64,000 bases of DNA, taken from NCBI GenBank assembly GCA_005765155.1, contig VCCP01000002.1, forward strand, positions 5,208,001 to 5,272,000, in the 5' to 3' direction. Of the stretch, positions 1 through 11,796 are shown one piece after another. The stretch comes from Zelopaecilomyces penicillatus (Eukaryota; Ascomycota; Sordariomycetes; Hypocreales; Pseudodiploosporaceae). The stretch's first letter is position 1; each line of letters begins with the position of its first letter. A model generated the notes under the pieces. It was not told where the DNA came from. It was given only the letters and a program-made list of their open reading frames with translations, and ran no database searches. Position numbers and translations under genes: made by a program.

Positions 1-1010
1 ATAAATCGGGGAGAGGTCCATTTCAATTATTAGTTTTGCAAAGGTTTCCCTACGGCCACACAGACGTTGAAACACACATCCACTCACACACACACACACA
101 CACCTTCCAGCTTCTTCACAAGAGAAAAAAAGAACACGAGAGATCAAATACCTCGGCTCCTGTTCAGCTTCTGCGAGCGGCGCTCAACAAGAGGGAGCGA
201 GGGGGGGCAAACTAAACTCAATAATTGCCCTTTCGCCCTAAACCCGGTTATATAATACCTCCCCCCATTTCGCCTCATCCAATCGAATGGATCCGTCTAT
301 CCATCTGCCCATGAATTTGGGGCGTCGGCGGTTGGCCACGCATTGTTGACCCGCAGCTCCGCACTTCTCCTGCTGTCTTCCGCCTCGACGGTCCGGCCGC
401 CGCCCGCCGCCGTTGAGCCCTTGTGTCATAGTTTTCACTTGTAATGGCCGGCTTGTTATTTGCTGCTTCAGTTGTTGCCTGAACTTGTCAATTCTCCATG
501 TTCTTGCCCATGGGGTAATTACCGTACTAGGTATCGATGTTCTTTACTTTATTAATAGTTTGCCCTACTCCGTGCGATTTCCTTCATTCTTCCCTCCAAA
601 AGGTCAATATTCACACAACTTTATTACTACTACACATGTACATAGCTATGCATCTTCTCACACCCTAGCATCGCTAATCGAGAATAGCCGAGAGAAAACA
701 CCCATGTTTCCATTTGCTCATTGAGGTTGCATTCCAGCCTCAAGGGTTGGGGTTCTTTTGCAGCATTGCAGCATGCAGTCCATGCACATGGATCCAGGCA
801 CCCAGATGACTTATTGCTGCTGCTGCTGCTACACACAAAGTCTCCAAGTATTACAGTACGGTCCGTCGGAGGACTTGTTTATCTGCAAACTCCGTTCCAT
901 CACAGGCTATTTCTCCCCCCCCCTCACCTTGCCACTTACTGGCAAACCTCGGAATTCCGATGACCCTGGTGACTTGCATCCCCCAAATATCCATTCTCAA
1001 CCCCCCACCC
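1..1010. other. Left-edge stretch without a supportable gene
   Basis: No reading frame here has protein-like composition or recognisable motifs. A CA microsatellite sits at about 84-105. The right end is the 3' flank of the carboxypeptidase gene. I see no RNA gene. Confidence 0.5.
84..105. repeat. (CA)n microsatellite
   Basis: About ten CA units, interrupted once near the start, in non-coding sequence. Confidence 0.85.
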
Positions 1011-2711
1011 TCAAGCATGCCATCCGCCTTCAAACCATCTCTGCAAGATCCTATACGCCCCCTCCGGCTTATCCCCCGGCACCATATGCCCAGCCCCATC
1101 CACTGCCACAAACGCCAGTCTCCCGTCCCGCGTAGCCTTCCACACCCCCGTCGTCGTCACTCCCGTCTCCGTGTCTGTCTCCGCCTCCATCTCCGGCAGC
1201 GGCGCCCACCTCCTCATCCGGTACTCGGCCTGTCCACTCCAGCGCAGGTTATCATACACCCACTTGTTCCCGGGAGTGTTGACTATGTAGTCGTCGTTTC
1301 CTTGTAGCACGAGGATCTTGATATCCCCGAGGCCTGGAGTCCGGTAGGTGTCTAGAATGGCGGCAACTTCTCTGTTCATGGGTTTGAGGGGCGTGTATCC
1401 TCCAATGTAAGCCTGGTTGATGTCGTAACTGACCGCTTCATAAGCGAATCGAGATGGAAAGCCAAGTGTCTTCTTCACCGACTCCTTGTTGAGATAGGCC
1501 GTCAGGGTGTCTACTACAGGACCAACGCATAGCATGCCAATACACGGTTTGTTGACTTGAAATGGTATCGTTAGTTGGCATTTCTTTTCACTTCCAAGCT
1601 TTCAGTCTCTTCATATAAAAGACGGCCACTCGAACCAAAATCCAACAAACGCCGCCCGAATCCATGTTTGTAACTCACCATTATAGAAACTCCGCTTCCC
1701 AGCCATCACCTCCTCAACGTAATACGAATGTATCATACTCTGGCTGTACTCCATCATGCTCGAACACTCTCGCCCATCGTAGCTCAAGTCGCACATCCTC
1801 CCCAACCACTCCGCCTCTGGGAGACTCACGCGGATGCTCTCACAGACCGTCTCATTATACAAAGGCTCCGCTTCATAATCCGAGCACATCATCTCATACG
1901 CGCCCACAGTTGGGCCGGTCCAGTCAATCATGGCATCCACGAGAATGAGAGACGTGATGTTGCCCCAAAACGCCGTCATTGAGTCATGGCGTCGCGAGTC
2001 TAGGATGTGATTGACGTAGGTCGGCGCGTAGTGACCGCCATATGACTCGCCCGCGATGTGGATAGGTAGGTGTGCTTTGTGCGGGAACACGTCCGCGAAG
2101 AAGATGTTGAGGAAGACTTGAAAGTCTTGCGCGCCGTCCAGGTCCGTATGGGGCAGCGGAGCGCCGTCGGCAAGTGTGGAGAACCCAACGCCGGCAGGTT
2201 GGTCAAGAAATACCAGCGATGCATTGTTATTCCAAGCATACGCATTCGCAGTCGTCACATTCGCCCCGGGATTCATCAAACACGGCCCCATCTCCGTGAA
2301 GAGACCAAGCATTGACGAACCGCCCGGCCCGCCATTCATCCAGATAATGATGGGGTCGTTCTCCGGGTCATTACGGCTCTCAAAGTGCCAGAAGAAAAGC
2401 CGGCGAGAATCCGTCACATCAATTGTCCCGGTCCACTGCTTCTCCCCGTGCGTTGCGCATGTAGTGTTATCTTGCGGCCTCACCGTAAACCGTCCAGCCT
2501 CATAAGGTGGAATATGCTTTTGGGCATTCTCAAGAGGCTGAGCGCTCCCCAGACGCCGCTGGCCCTCGTCCTCACTGATGTGGATGAAGCTCAATGGCGC
2601 AGTCCCCGCAGCAGCATTTCCGTGCAGCTTCATGAGGCCCGGGCCGACCAGAAGTTGCGCAGCAGCCCCGCCAGCGAGGCATCCCGTCGCAAACACATTC
2701 CGAAACCGCAT
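1011..2711 (-). CDS. Secreted serine carboxypeptidase (peptidase family S10)
   Basis: Two exons: 2711-1679 and 1555-1011. The intron has donor GTGAGT, branch CTAACG and acceptor CAAG; the join keeps frame and gives 525 aa. I start at 2711 because the protein then opens with MRFRNVFATGCLAGGAAAQ, a plausible signal peptide; an in-frame ATG at 2798 would bury it behind 29 extra residues. Family S10 hallmarks are visible: the oxyanion-type NGGPGGSS at about 126-133, nucleophile Ser223 in GESYGG, a likely catalytic Asp433 in GNDDYIVN, and His501 in GAGHMVP. Several N-glycosylation sequons are present and no C-terminal membrane helix is seen, so a soluble extracellular or vacuolar enzyme is expected, unlike KEX1, which is membrane-bound. 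Members remove C-terminal residues from peptides at acidic pH. The family is certain; the substrate is not. Confidence 0.93.
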
Positions 2712-3693
2712 CCTGGATGCGCAATAGGACGCTGTAAATATTGAATGAGTTGCACACACAATTAAATCTTCAGTGGTCGTATAGATCAAAGAAGACAAAG
2801 GAATAACCCCGAGTTCATGGAGAGACGCACAGGTTCACAGCCCTTTCATACCGTCGAGCGGAGCAGGCACACCATGCCATGCAAGGAAGCGCTGTTGGTC
2901 GTCAGGAATTCAATCGGCCTGCCCTTCTCCCAATCATCGGCGTTTCTCGTCCCCGGGGCCAACTACTTCCCCGAGCCGTGTGTAAAAGAACCCTGGTTCG
3001 GTGTTGGGTCTTGTCGCAGTTGGCAGCGCGGTTACGAATCCTACCTGCACATGCATACATATGCCCAGTAGCACAAATGCCTTCCCCCATACGAAATAAT
3101 ACAGATAACTAAAGTAAACCATCAAGATCACAAGTCACCAACAAATGGGTAGATCTTCACATCTATAGATCTCCTTAAATAACCAATTTGATTGGGCGTC
3201 CTTGCATTTCACAAATACATAGCACGGGTTTCATCGAATCCCAGACAACAGATATGTTAACTCATTTTCTTTTCATTCTCCAGTTGTAGCCAACCTTGAC
3301 ATTCAAATAGTAACATTAAAAAAGAATACTCCTCCATCATCAAATCATCAAATTTCGTAATGTATACCAGATATGTGCCAAACCAAGATACCGACCGACC
3401 TGAGCCCAATAAGAATGAAAGAGTATACAACCCTTGATTAAAACATTGAAAAACACCGCCCCAAATGTTCCGTTGATCCCTTCGTTGCCCATATATCATC
3501 TTCGGTATTGAGAGATATACCCGAATATCATGTTCCTCCTCTTCCTTCATGCCTTGTAGGGATGTATCAATCATGCATTTTGACTCAAGTCAACGTAGCC
3601 AACATGGCGCGGATGAGTGCAGGCGGCGGTCCTGTAAAATCTCCGTCAGCACGCCGCAGATTTACGAACCAAGCATGTGCAAGTGTCACACCT
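2712..3693. other. Intergenic, no gene seen
   Basis: This is the 5' flank of the carboxypeptidase gene and the 3' flank of the Arg-rich gene. The short open frames overlap on both strands and have no protein-like character. Confidence 0.5.
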
Positions 3694-5306
3694 TCAATGG
3701 TATTTCGGCACGCTGATGGACATCCTACCTTTCTTGTCCTTCTCAATCCGCGGCGGTTTGTGCGCCTGAGTGCTCCTCTCAGTTTGCTCTTCATACACCA
3801 CAAGCTGTCCATCTGGTAGTCTTTCAGTTCGAATGACCTCACGCTCAGCATACTCCCGCCGAGGGCGATGAGTAAGTTCCCGCTCCAGTGCACGAATCTC
3901 GGCTCTAATATCGCGCCCCGATCTAGATCGGGAGCGCGACCGCTCAACCAACTCCAGTTCGTGTTCGTGGGGATAGTGATGATGGTGATGAGGGGGGTAG
4001 TAATCCCAGCTGCTGGACCGTGAAGGGGATGAATCTCGCACCATAGTATTGTCGATGATCTCAACATTGGCAGGAGGGGCAGCTTCGATAATAACAGGAG
4101 CGTGGTTGTGCGGTCCAATAATGACAGGTGGAGCTGATGCTTCAATGACTACTTCTTCCTTGCGTTCTTTTACAATGTCGCCTGCTGAAGATCGAGCAGC
4201 AAGGACTTCAAGCTCGCCTATTTAAACACACTATTAGTAAACCAAATTGTGTGTTGATTTCAAGTTAACACAGATATCTCACTCTTTTTGTAATCCTCGC
4301 TCAACTTCAAAAGCTGGTCAATGTTATCTTGACCAAGCGCCTTTTGAACAACAATCACATTTCCCTGCCAATTTTGTCAGCATTGCTAGCACAGTATGAT
4401 GGCAAGGTAAGATAATCAGTTTACCTCTTCAACAAAGGGATATCCAAGGTCGATGAGTGCCCTTTTAGACACCAGCCGTGCGGGAATCCGAGTCTTGCCC
4501 TTCTTTGGATACTTGCTACGAACAGCAGTTCCACCGCTGCTGCTACTGCTGCTACTACTGCTGCTGCTGCTGCTAGATGATCTTTTGGAGCTTGAAGCTG
4601 CAACAGATCTGCCACGGCGGCTGCGAGTTTTGGTCGATCGTGAGTCACGACTCTTGTCCCGTCGTTCCCGGACAACCTCTCGCTCATGAATATGCTCCGG
4701 GAAATGATGGCGATCCCCATCAATGTAACGGTCCCGCTCAAAGTCGATTTCCTCGTAAAAGCGCTCATCATGGCGCCGTGGTGGCGGAAGACCCCGACTC
4801 TTGGGGAGGGGAATCGGTGTATATGCTGGTGCTCGATAGTCATCACGGCGAATGTCTTCACGGCGCGCAGGGGGCGGATATTCTTCTCGGTCATAAAAGC
4901 GATGCAACGGACGTCGATCAAAAGTATCGAGTGAAGACTGCCTGCGCAGAAATCCTGGTCTGTGAGGGGAATGACCGCGATGGTAGTCACGCTCACGCTC
5001 CTGTTCCATTACAGGACGGCGATGATATTCAGGTTCCCGTCGAGGATCAAGGGCATCAAATCGCGAGTCCTCCTCGAAATAGCGCCGATCTCGAACAACA
5101 TCGTCATCGTAGGGCTTAGGGGGCCGACCATATTTGCGATCATGTCTTTCGTCCGAATGATCCCGGCCCCGGCCACCCCGCATGAAATACCGGTCTTCCT
5201 CCACGAAGCGGCGATCGTCTTCTACAAATCGGCCACGCCTGTCATCGTCTCTGCCTCCATCGTAGACAGAGCGATCGTGATCCCAGCGGTCGCCCCGGCC
5301 AGCCAT
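3694..5306 (-). CDS. Arg/Ser/His-rich conserved fungal protein of unknown function
   Basis: Three exons: 5306-4425, 4364-4283 and 4217-3694. Introns have donors GTAAAC and GTGAGA and acceptors GCAG and ATAG; total 495 aa in frame. Residues 1-240 are dense in Arg, Asp, Glu and Tyr (many RR, DDR and EEDR clusters), followed by an RS-type stretch, then a poly-Ser run. A compact conserved-looking segment crosses the first intron: it begins KKGKTRIPARLVSKRALIDL and ends in QDNIDQLLKLSEDYKK. I recall this segment in filamentous ascomycete proteins, possibly catalogued as DUF8035, but cannot check. The C-terminus has a His5 run, an RSRSRS stretch, a predicted helix around RAEIRALERELTH, and ends ISVPKYH. 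RS and RD repeats suggest a nuclear or RNA-associated protein; that is inference. Confidence 0.88.
4538..4578. repeat. CTG/CTA trinucleotide run encoding poly-Ser
   Basis: About 13 repeats of CTG or CTA. On the minus strand they encode a continuous serine tract in the Arg-rich protein, so length variation here would change the protein in whole residues. Confidence 0.85.
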
Positions 5307-7104
5307 GGCGATATAAATGACTGATACCTGGGTTAGTTAGTTGACTTTGGTTATACAGAAAGATGTGGTCGAAGTAATGGCGAAACGGAATAGAGTTCGG
5401 AACGATGGCTTTTCCTTTGTGTCAGACACCGATTGTGAGATGAATCAAAAGATTAAGACAAGGCGTTTTTTTTTTCTGGGCGAGGACACAAGGGGTGTTT
5501 TGTGCAAGAGGGAGATGCAGGGCAAACGGTTGTCAGGCCCAGGTCCAGGTGATGGTGGGTGCGTGGATGGCCCGCGGGAGGAGGGCTGGAGGGCCTTTTG
5601 GAGGGGGGACACCAAACCGGGGCCATCGAGGCGATGACGTTGTGAATGACCGCGCCCCGCATGGCTCGGCGTTCCTGCCTTGAGTGCCTTGGGTGCGTGC
5701 CCCATGGCCTTGGCGGCAGCCGAGCAGCCACAGTGGGCGCGTGATGGTGTCGTCCCTTGTCGCTGCAGTGGCTGTGGCCGCTGTACAGTGTGTGTGCTAT
5801 TACACCACTGCACCCAGAGTGACCGGTTGTAGTGGTCGTGCGCCACACCCAGATGAAGTCACGGACGGTTCACGGCGCAGCGTCAAACCACCACAGCCAA
5901 GGCAGCACAAGCTCCATAAAAACCTATAAATACTACGCACATAAAAGTGTTTTCGCAATCTGCATCTACAGTAATTACCTTGCCAAGCTTTGCATCTCCC
6001 ATGTCCGTACTGTAAATTACAAAGGTAATGGTAACAGGCCAAGACGGTTGGTCGGTAGCACCCGAGGCAATCTTCGTGTACCTCCGTAGACCTCCGTAGG
6101 TTCCGAGCAGTTCAACGCATGGCTGAAAAAGATGGAGATAATCAAATACAGACAACCACTGTGCACAACAGAGAGCCTCGAGTCGACTTACTGCTGCTGG
6201 CTTCACCCTAGGGTTTACCATCGCCATGTCTCAAAATTTCATCAGACACATCGAACCTTGTGCCGTCTTTGTTGGCGCTCACGATGGCAGAAGTATCGAC
6301 CAGGTGAGGGGTGCAGGTGATGACAGTGGCAGTGGCATCCGCTATGGATGTACAAAGGGTGCGGATGCAGCGCAGTGCAGTGCAGAGTGCATTCAGGTAC
6401 CCGACCCGGCCCTAGGCCTCCCAGCTGCTGGCCTTTGTCGGAGCACCCCGCCAGCACTAGAAGTCTAGAACACCTACACTCAGACTTCCCACAGCTATCG
6501 AACAATGATCATACCAAGGTGTGTTAATTCATGGCATTGGAAGCAGTAGGAGCTCTTGAGTCGTATTTTAGCCTCATCAAATCTCTGCAGCAGGTTTGTT
6601 CTCACGCCGGCAAGGCTGAGCGGGTCATTTTTGAGATCTGACTGAGACCCTCGCTTTGTTACATGTAGGCTTCCTCCACGTGTCCACGGCGCGAGCCGCT
6701 TTGAAACACTGCTCCGGCTGATGCGAAATCAAACTTTTATCCCCCATGGACGGTATGGAATTGTGAACTTCGCTCCATCTCTATGCATGTATCTTGAAAC
6801 ATGACTCATGATAGAGCATTGCCAGCACAGTAAAGGATGTAATAACTCAATCTCGTAAAACATTCATCTCGTTCTTCTAGATCCATGATAACATCTCAAC
6901 ACATTTTTATATACAGATGGTTGCTGAAGCAAACATGTATTATAGTTGCCCTGGGTTTCTCACAAGGGTTTCTTGATAATTACTTTCCTTCTATGTAATA
7001 ATATCTAATTAACGTCTAGTAGTTCTAGTTCTCGCAGAGTCCAGCAGTTCTCATAATCTTCAGCATTTCTAGCAATTCTCAGATCCAATAGTCGTTCTCC
7101 CATC
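5307..7104. other. Long intergenic, no gene seen
   Basis: This 1.8 kb holds the promoter of the Arg-rich gene and the 3' flank of the M35 gene. Overlapping open frames at about 5445-5850 lack motifs and are Pro/His/Arg-skewed by base composition. I find no RNA gene. Confidence 0.5.
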
Positions 7105-8213
7105 TTAACAGCCGACACTGATGGCGTTGGCAAAGAGGGAGTAGGTGTCGGCGTGGTTGAGGTTGTCTTGGCCTTTGAGGCGGCGAACAAAGTCATAACC
7201 GTAGCCACCATAGTCTAGGGTGCCTTTAATCTGTTGCAGATGAGTCGCCTCGTGAATCACCGTGGTTGCTCGGTCCTGTCCATGACAAGATCTTGTTGTC
7301 GCAGGCATGGTAAAGTAGAGGGGGCAGTAAGCCATGATATCCAAAGAAGGGATCGCATAGGCCAATACATTGCCGCTTCCACAATTCCTGTATACGTCGG
7401 TGCAGTGATAGGTAGAGAACCCTCGGGTAGGTGAGCTACATTCGGCGGCAACCTTGGCGTAGACGTTGGAAACGGTCCTTCGAACCTCGGGGCTGGCTGA
7501 TTTGAAATATTCGATGAGTTTTGCAGCGGGACCATCGACGGCAGCCTTTTGAGCCAGACGAGCTACCCTCGTACATTGTGTGAGAGCATCCTCAGCCATT
7601 TGAAGCTGGGAGCCGGTACAGTCGTCCTGGATTTCGGTGCGGCGTTTATGGTAAGCAACGCGAACGGTGGCAGCAACTAAGCCATTGACATCGAGCTCAA
7701 TCTTGTTCGAGTCGTAGGAAATGGAGCCAATGAGCTGTGTAGAGCCCTCTGCGGCATATGAAAAGGCACCAGAAGTTTGGATACCGTATTTTCCACTAGC
7801 AGAGAGATCGTGTGCCTCAGCAACGTCAAAGGTCACATCGATGGACTGGCCAGCGCGGATGCTTTGAAAAGCGTTTTCGTCAAGGCTACCGGTAGCGACG
7901 TAGATGTGAATGCCTTCGAAGCCAACCTTCTTGCCTTGACAATATGGTTAGTACTGGGAACAGAATTGTTAGCGGGGAGGCAGGCGTACGTACCCGTAGC
8001 AGTAGTGACCTTGGTCTTCTCAACAACAGCCTTATCAAGGATGGTACCGACCTTGAGCAGCCGGAGGTTGGTCTTTCCTGTGTTGGTGATGACCGCCTTG
8101 ACCTGAGAGTTACCTGCCTTCTCAAGATGGACATCAATGGGTGTGGGCGTATTTCCAGGGACCGCGGAGGCCAAGGCGGCCAGCGCAAGGAGACCGCTGA
8201 CGAACTTCATCAT
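7105..8213 (-). CDS. Deuterolysin-type secreted zinc metallopeptidase (family M35, aspzincin)
   Basis: Two exons: 8213-7994 and 7934-7105, with donor GTACGT and acceptor TCAAG; the join gives 349 aa. Two adjacent ATGs (8213, 8210) compete; numbering below uses 8210. A signal peptide (KFVSGLLALAALASAVPG) is followed by a beta-rich propeptide and a dibasic site in HKRR at about 168-171. Maturation there leaves a catalytic domain of about 178 residues, the usual deuterolysin size. The aspzincin signature is complete: HEATH with His300, Glu301 and His304, then GTLDYGGYG with Asp313 as third zinc ligand. Deuterolysins are thermostable neutral proteases active on basic proteins and are often expanded in insect- and animal-associated fungi. 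The propeptide-like protein encoded divergently 2.3 kb away is a notable neighbour. Another upstream acceptor (TTCCCAG) exists, but this splice restores the typical propeptide sequence. Confidence 0.93.
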
Positions 8214-10542
8214 GAAGCAAACGGGTGGATTTGTTATTGATAAATATGTCTTGACTTCCCAGCACTGACAGCAAATGACCAGCAACGCTAGCAATTCCTG
8301 GGGAGTGTTAATGCCGAGTAAAACAATGATACGGTATTAATATAAACAGTTGTTGGTCGAAATATAAGAGAAAAGCCCCAGATGGGCGAGGGTTAGCGAG
8401 ATAAGAGCGGCTAGCGTGATGAGCTGAAATTCAGATCATTGCCCAAGTCTTTATACTCATTGCTTCGGGCACTATTGGAGGCTATATGCAGAGTATGCAC
8501 ATGGCCCATGCTTTTGTGTTGGAGACTCCATGTCAGGAACAGACAGGTCGAGACCCGAGGGGGCAGACTGGGGAAGATTGTGACAAGGACTAGGCGTCGT
8601 TATCCGTTAGTTCACAACATGGTGTAAAGCCCATCAGCCAGGGTGTCATTCGTGGCTAGCATCAAACAAACTAACGATGCCTCGACTGGTATATAACCGG
8701 ATGATTTTCACGAATCAGAATACAACCTGGCAAGCCTGGGCATAAAACGCGGCCCAATTCCTCCATGGCGATCAAATTGGTGACTAGTCGTTGGTGTGCA
8801 TCCGTGCCATGACTGCTGCCGACCTAGTGTCTGCTGCAGTTTGCGCATTGTTTGCTCCTCGTTAGGCCGAATGACTACGTATATTAGAGTCTCTACCAAC
8901 AAAAGGTCGGATTGGGGAGCTTGAGAATCAGATATTGTATTGTGTCCGACAAACCGAAGGATTGTGCTTGTGCGCATGGCGACCCCGGTGCTCAGCGCCC
9001 TTGTTGTGTTCTGCAAGCCCCACACATTGTGTCTTTGGGAAATGGGATCCAAGGGTTGCACGGCCAAATTTGGCCTCGGAGCGCCCTGATATGAATCGCG
9101 TGCATCTGGTGCTACGTACGAATAACGTTGTATGATTCAATATTGAACTGGGGTGTTTACCTCTCGACTCAGGGAGAACTCAACTAGCACATCCTGTAAT
9201 TTGAAGTACCCTCCATGAGCACCGTACCAGGGAATGAAGTGGGATGTGGCAGATGACTTCTTCCGCACATCATCTCTACCACTGAGGACTTGAAAGGCGG
9301 ACAGTACAGTTGGTTCCTGATAGCAAAAGTGATCAGGCACGGGTTGGCAACGGATTTCATCGGGTGGGCCACTGAACGCTGTGGTGCTTCTTCTACCAAG
9401 AGGTGCTGATACCGACGCCGTTGTGAAGGGATTGTACCACTACGTAGTAGTAGAGAGCATGGGACATTTGATGAAAAGCTGACCATTACATCATAGGTTC
9501 AAACAAGCATCCATTTAGCAACTCGGCTCAGACAATTGCCGATATATGTTGCGGGGGTCGGCACAGGGAGGAATCCGAATGAGATTGTGTGGGGTCCTAA
9601 GGAGAACGACGCGATCCATGGTCTTGGTCAATGCTCAGGGTTGCGTGTCCAGGCAGGGGTCGCTGGAGATTGATTTCTTCTCTTGATGACAACAGTGACT
9701 ATCAGTGACGACGCGTGTGCCAGGGCAGGCAAATGAGGCTGACCAAAGACCGGTTACGAGCGCCCGCCGGCCCTTACAAAGGAGACCTCATCTCTCTCAG
9801 TCTGTCTCTCTCATGTGACGACTTGGCTGGAAAAGGTGGCATCTTGTGTTGACTATCGCAGCTGCCTATCGGATCTCGGAAGAGAGGTTGCGACTTGGCA
9901 GGCAGCCCTGGGCTTGAGTTCCCAATCGAGAAGTTGGCAACAGATGGCGCGGCGCCCAGCCTGGAAGAAGACTGCCATCCTGGCCCCTTCCCAACGGCAG
10001 AACCTTAATATAGTGGACGTATAGTGGACGTGCTAGCACAGACAAAGCACACAGAGCACACAAAGCATACAAAGCCCCGGCGACCTGCCCCAATAGTACA
10101 GTCGATTGCTTCTGCCATTGTTCTGTCTGGCCGTTCAATGGCCGTCATGCCACAACGTGACAGCGTGTCTTCTACTGATGGTGGCTGCCTGCTACCAAAG
10201 GTGGGTGAAGAGACAAATAGGCAGGTAGATTTAGAGGCACTTTTCGTGAGCAAGATCATCGCCCATCTCACTTAATAAACGCAAAGGGACACCTAATACC
10301 CTTTACTATTAATGGCAGGCCTCCCGCGGAACAAGCCCTTAAATAACTGATCTCTTGCAGCCATTCCATGTTGTAAACATCAAGACTTTTAGTCAACTCT
10401 AGTTCGCTCTTACTTGTAATATTCTTTCTTCGTCCAAGTTAACGCATATCTCCAATTGCTGGAATCGCAGACAGCGACGATAACAAACAGCATACCGGGT
10501 AGCACCGTATCATATTTCGCAGGCTTTCCAAATCTACTAAGC
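8214..10542. other. Divergent intergenic region between the M35 gene and the propeptide-like gene
   Basis: This 2.3 kb holds both promoters. An 11-bp direct repeat (TATAGTGGACG twice) lies at 10009-10030. Open frames are short and unconvincing on both strands. Confidence 0.5.
10009..10030. repeat. Tandem 11-bp direct repeat
   Basis: TATAGTGGACG occurs twice head-to-tail about 0.5 kb upstream of the propeptide-like gene. Function is unknown. Confidence 0.75.
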
Positions 10543-11157
10543 ATGAGCCTTCCACGCTCGTCTGGTCTCCGTATAATTCTGGGAATCATTGCCACGGTTG
10601 CTGTTGTCGCATTCTTTCGCTCCGGCTCTTCCGACGCTGCCGCCATAAGCACACAGAAAATGGCAAGTCGAGGCAACTCCAATCCAATTGCTGGCCTGGA
10701 GGTCACCATCCGACAGTCCAGCACCTCACCACCCACGATCATTTCCACCATCACAAACAAGAACGCGTACCCTGTGACCGTCCTACAATACGGCTCACCA
10801 TTGGATCCGCTGGCGCTCCGGTTAGGTCTGTTTACCATCACACCCGAGGGGGCTTCAGCGCCACTTGAACTTCGCACAATACAGGTTCGCCGGATGTGGC
10901 CGCCCAAGCCGGATGCGCTTATTAATCTCGAACCCGGAGCAAGTGAAAAGGCAGAAATTATACTTGATGATGAGCGAACCGTCTCTGTGAAGGATCTTGG
11001 GAAGAAGGCATCCATACAGCTAAAGGGTCGATGGGATAACGTTTGGAACAAGGCAAAGAACAGCATCACTGCTGAGGACCTGGAGAATGCCAGCATTAGT
11101 CCTCAGGTTTTCAACGGCGATTATGGAACCGATAGGCTAGATATTGCAGTTGGATAA
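10543..11157 (+). CDS. Membrane-anchored protein resembling a stand-alone M35 (deuterolysin) propeptide domain
   Basis: A single exon of 204 aa. The chosen start (MSLPRSSGLR) places an uncleaved-looking hydrophobic segment at residues 11-24 (ILGIIATVAVVAFF), so a type II membrane protein or signal anchor is likely. An in-frame ATG at 10456 would add 29 residues. The rest reads like the beta-sandwich propeptide of deuterolysins. It has a TITNKNAYPVTVLQYGSPLD stretch matching VITNTGKTNLRLLKVGTILD in the nearby M35 protein, a further strand with LELRTIQVRR, and a closing INLEPGASEKAEIILDDE matching IRAGQSIDVTFDVAE. No HExxH or Asp ligand follows; the protein ends about 50 residues later. It could be a protease inhibitor or chaperone, or an unrelated immunoglobulin-like fold; that is inference. 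The gene is well supported, the relationship moderately. Confidence 0.85.
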   Translation: MSLPRSSGLRIILGIIATVAVVAFFRSGSSDAAAISTQKMASRGNSNPIAGLEVTIRQSSTSPPTIISTITNKNAYPVTVLQYGSPLDPLALRLGLFTITPEGASAPLELRTIQVRRMWPPKPDALINLEPGASEKAEIILDDERTVSVKDLGKKASIQLKGRWDNVWNKAKNSITAEDLENASISPQVFNGDYGTDRLDIAVG

Positions 11158-11796
11158 GAAACATTGGTCATTGAATAAAATGCCAATATTAACAGGACTC
11201 CTTGCCTTGACTTCCAAGTATGTGAGAACGGAACTGATACAGAAGTAATGTGTGTTTAATTCACTTGTTGGATTGGTACTGTACGCTGTGCGCATCTGCT
11301 ACCCGAGTTGCCAGGTCCTGCCAGCGCCTGAGATACTGTCGCAGTCGCTGTAATTACTACTTGCAAGCGAGTGATCCACGCTGGATTATGGGCCTCACAG
11401 CAATAAAACACCTTTGTTTTGTTTAAAATGTACGTACTTAACCGGATTGTCAGATGGCCCGTCTCTTGAAAGATTTCAGCCCAGTCAAACGGCATCTCCC
11501 TTTCTCATGAACACCCGACTGCTGATTACACTGCCTGACGCAGCCACAAAGTAAACACCATCTTTGTTCCAAAGAATGGCTGAATCAAGGCTTTGTGCAT
11601 GCTCCGAATGCCAGCCTGCCCCTTGATGCTCAATGAACAATTGCAGAATGACTACACCATAAGAACTGGCAAGCTGGAACTTGGACGAGCGCGATACGCG
11701 TTTATCATCAGCTTCAATAGACGAGAGCCAGGCGCCGATCTCATTGCATCAAGATCATGAAATTTACCTGCAAGCTTTGGTGAAATTATCGTAACA
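11158..11796. other. Intergenic, no gene seen
   Basis: This is the 3' flank of the propeptide-like gene and the promoter of the DUF2293 gene. Nothing recognisable is present. Confidence 0.5.

Noticed and set aside
5445..5850. Two overlapping 130-codon minus-strand frames
   Set aside because: His/Pro/Thr-rich in both frames; composition artefact of the promoter region.
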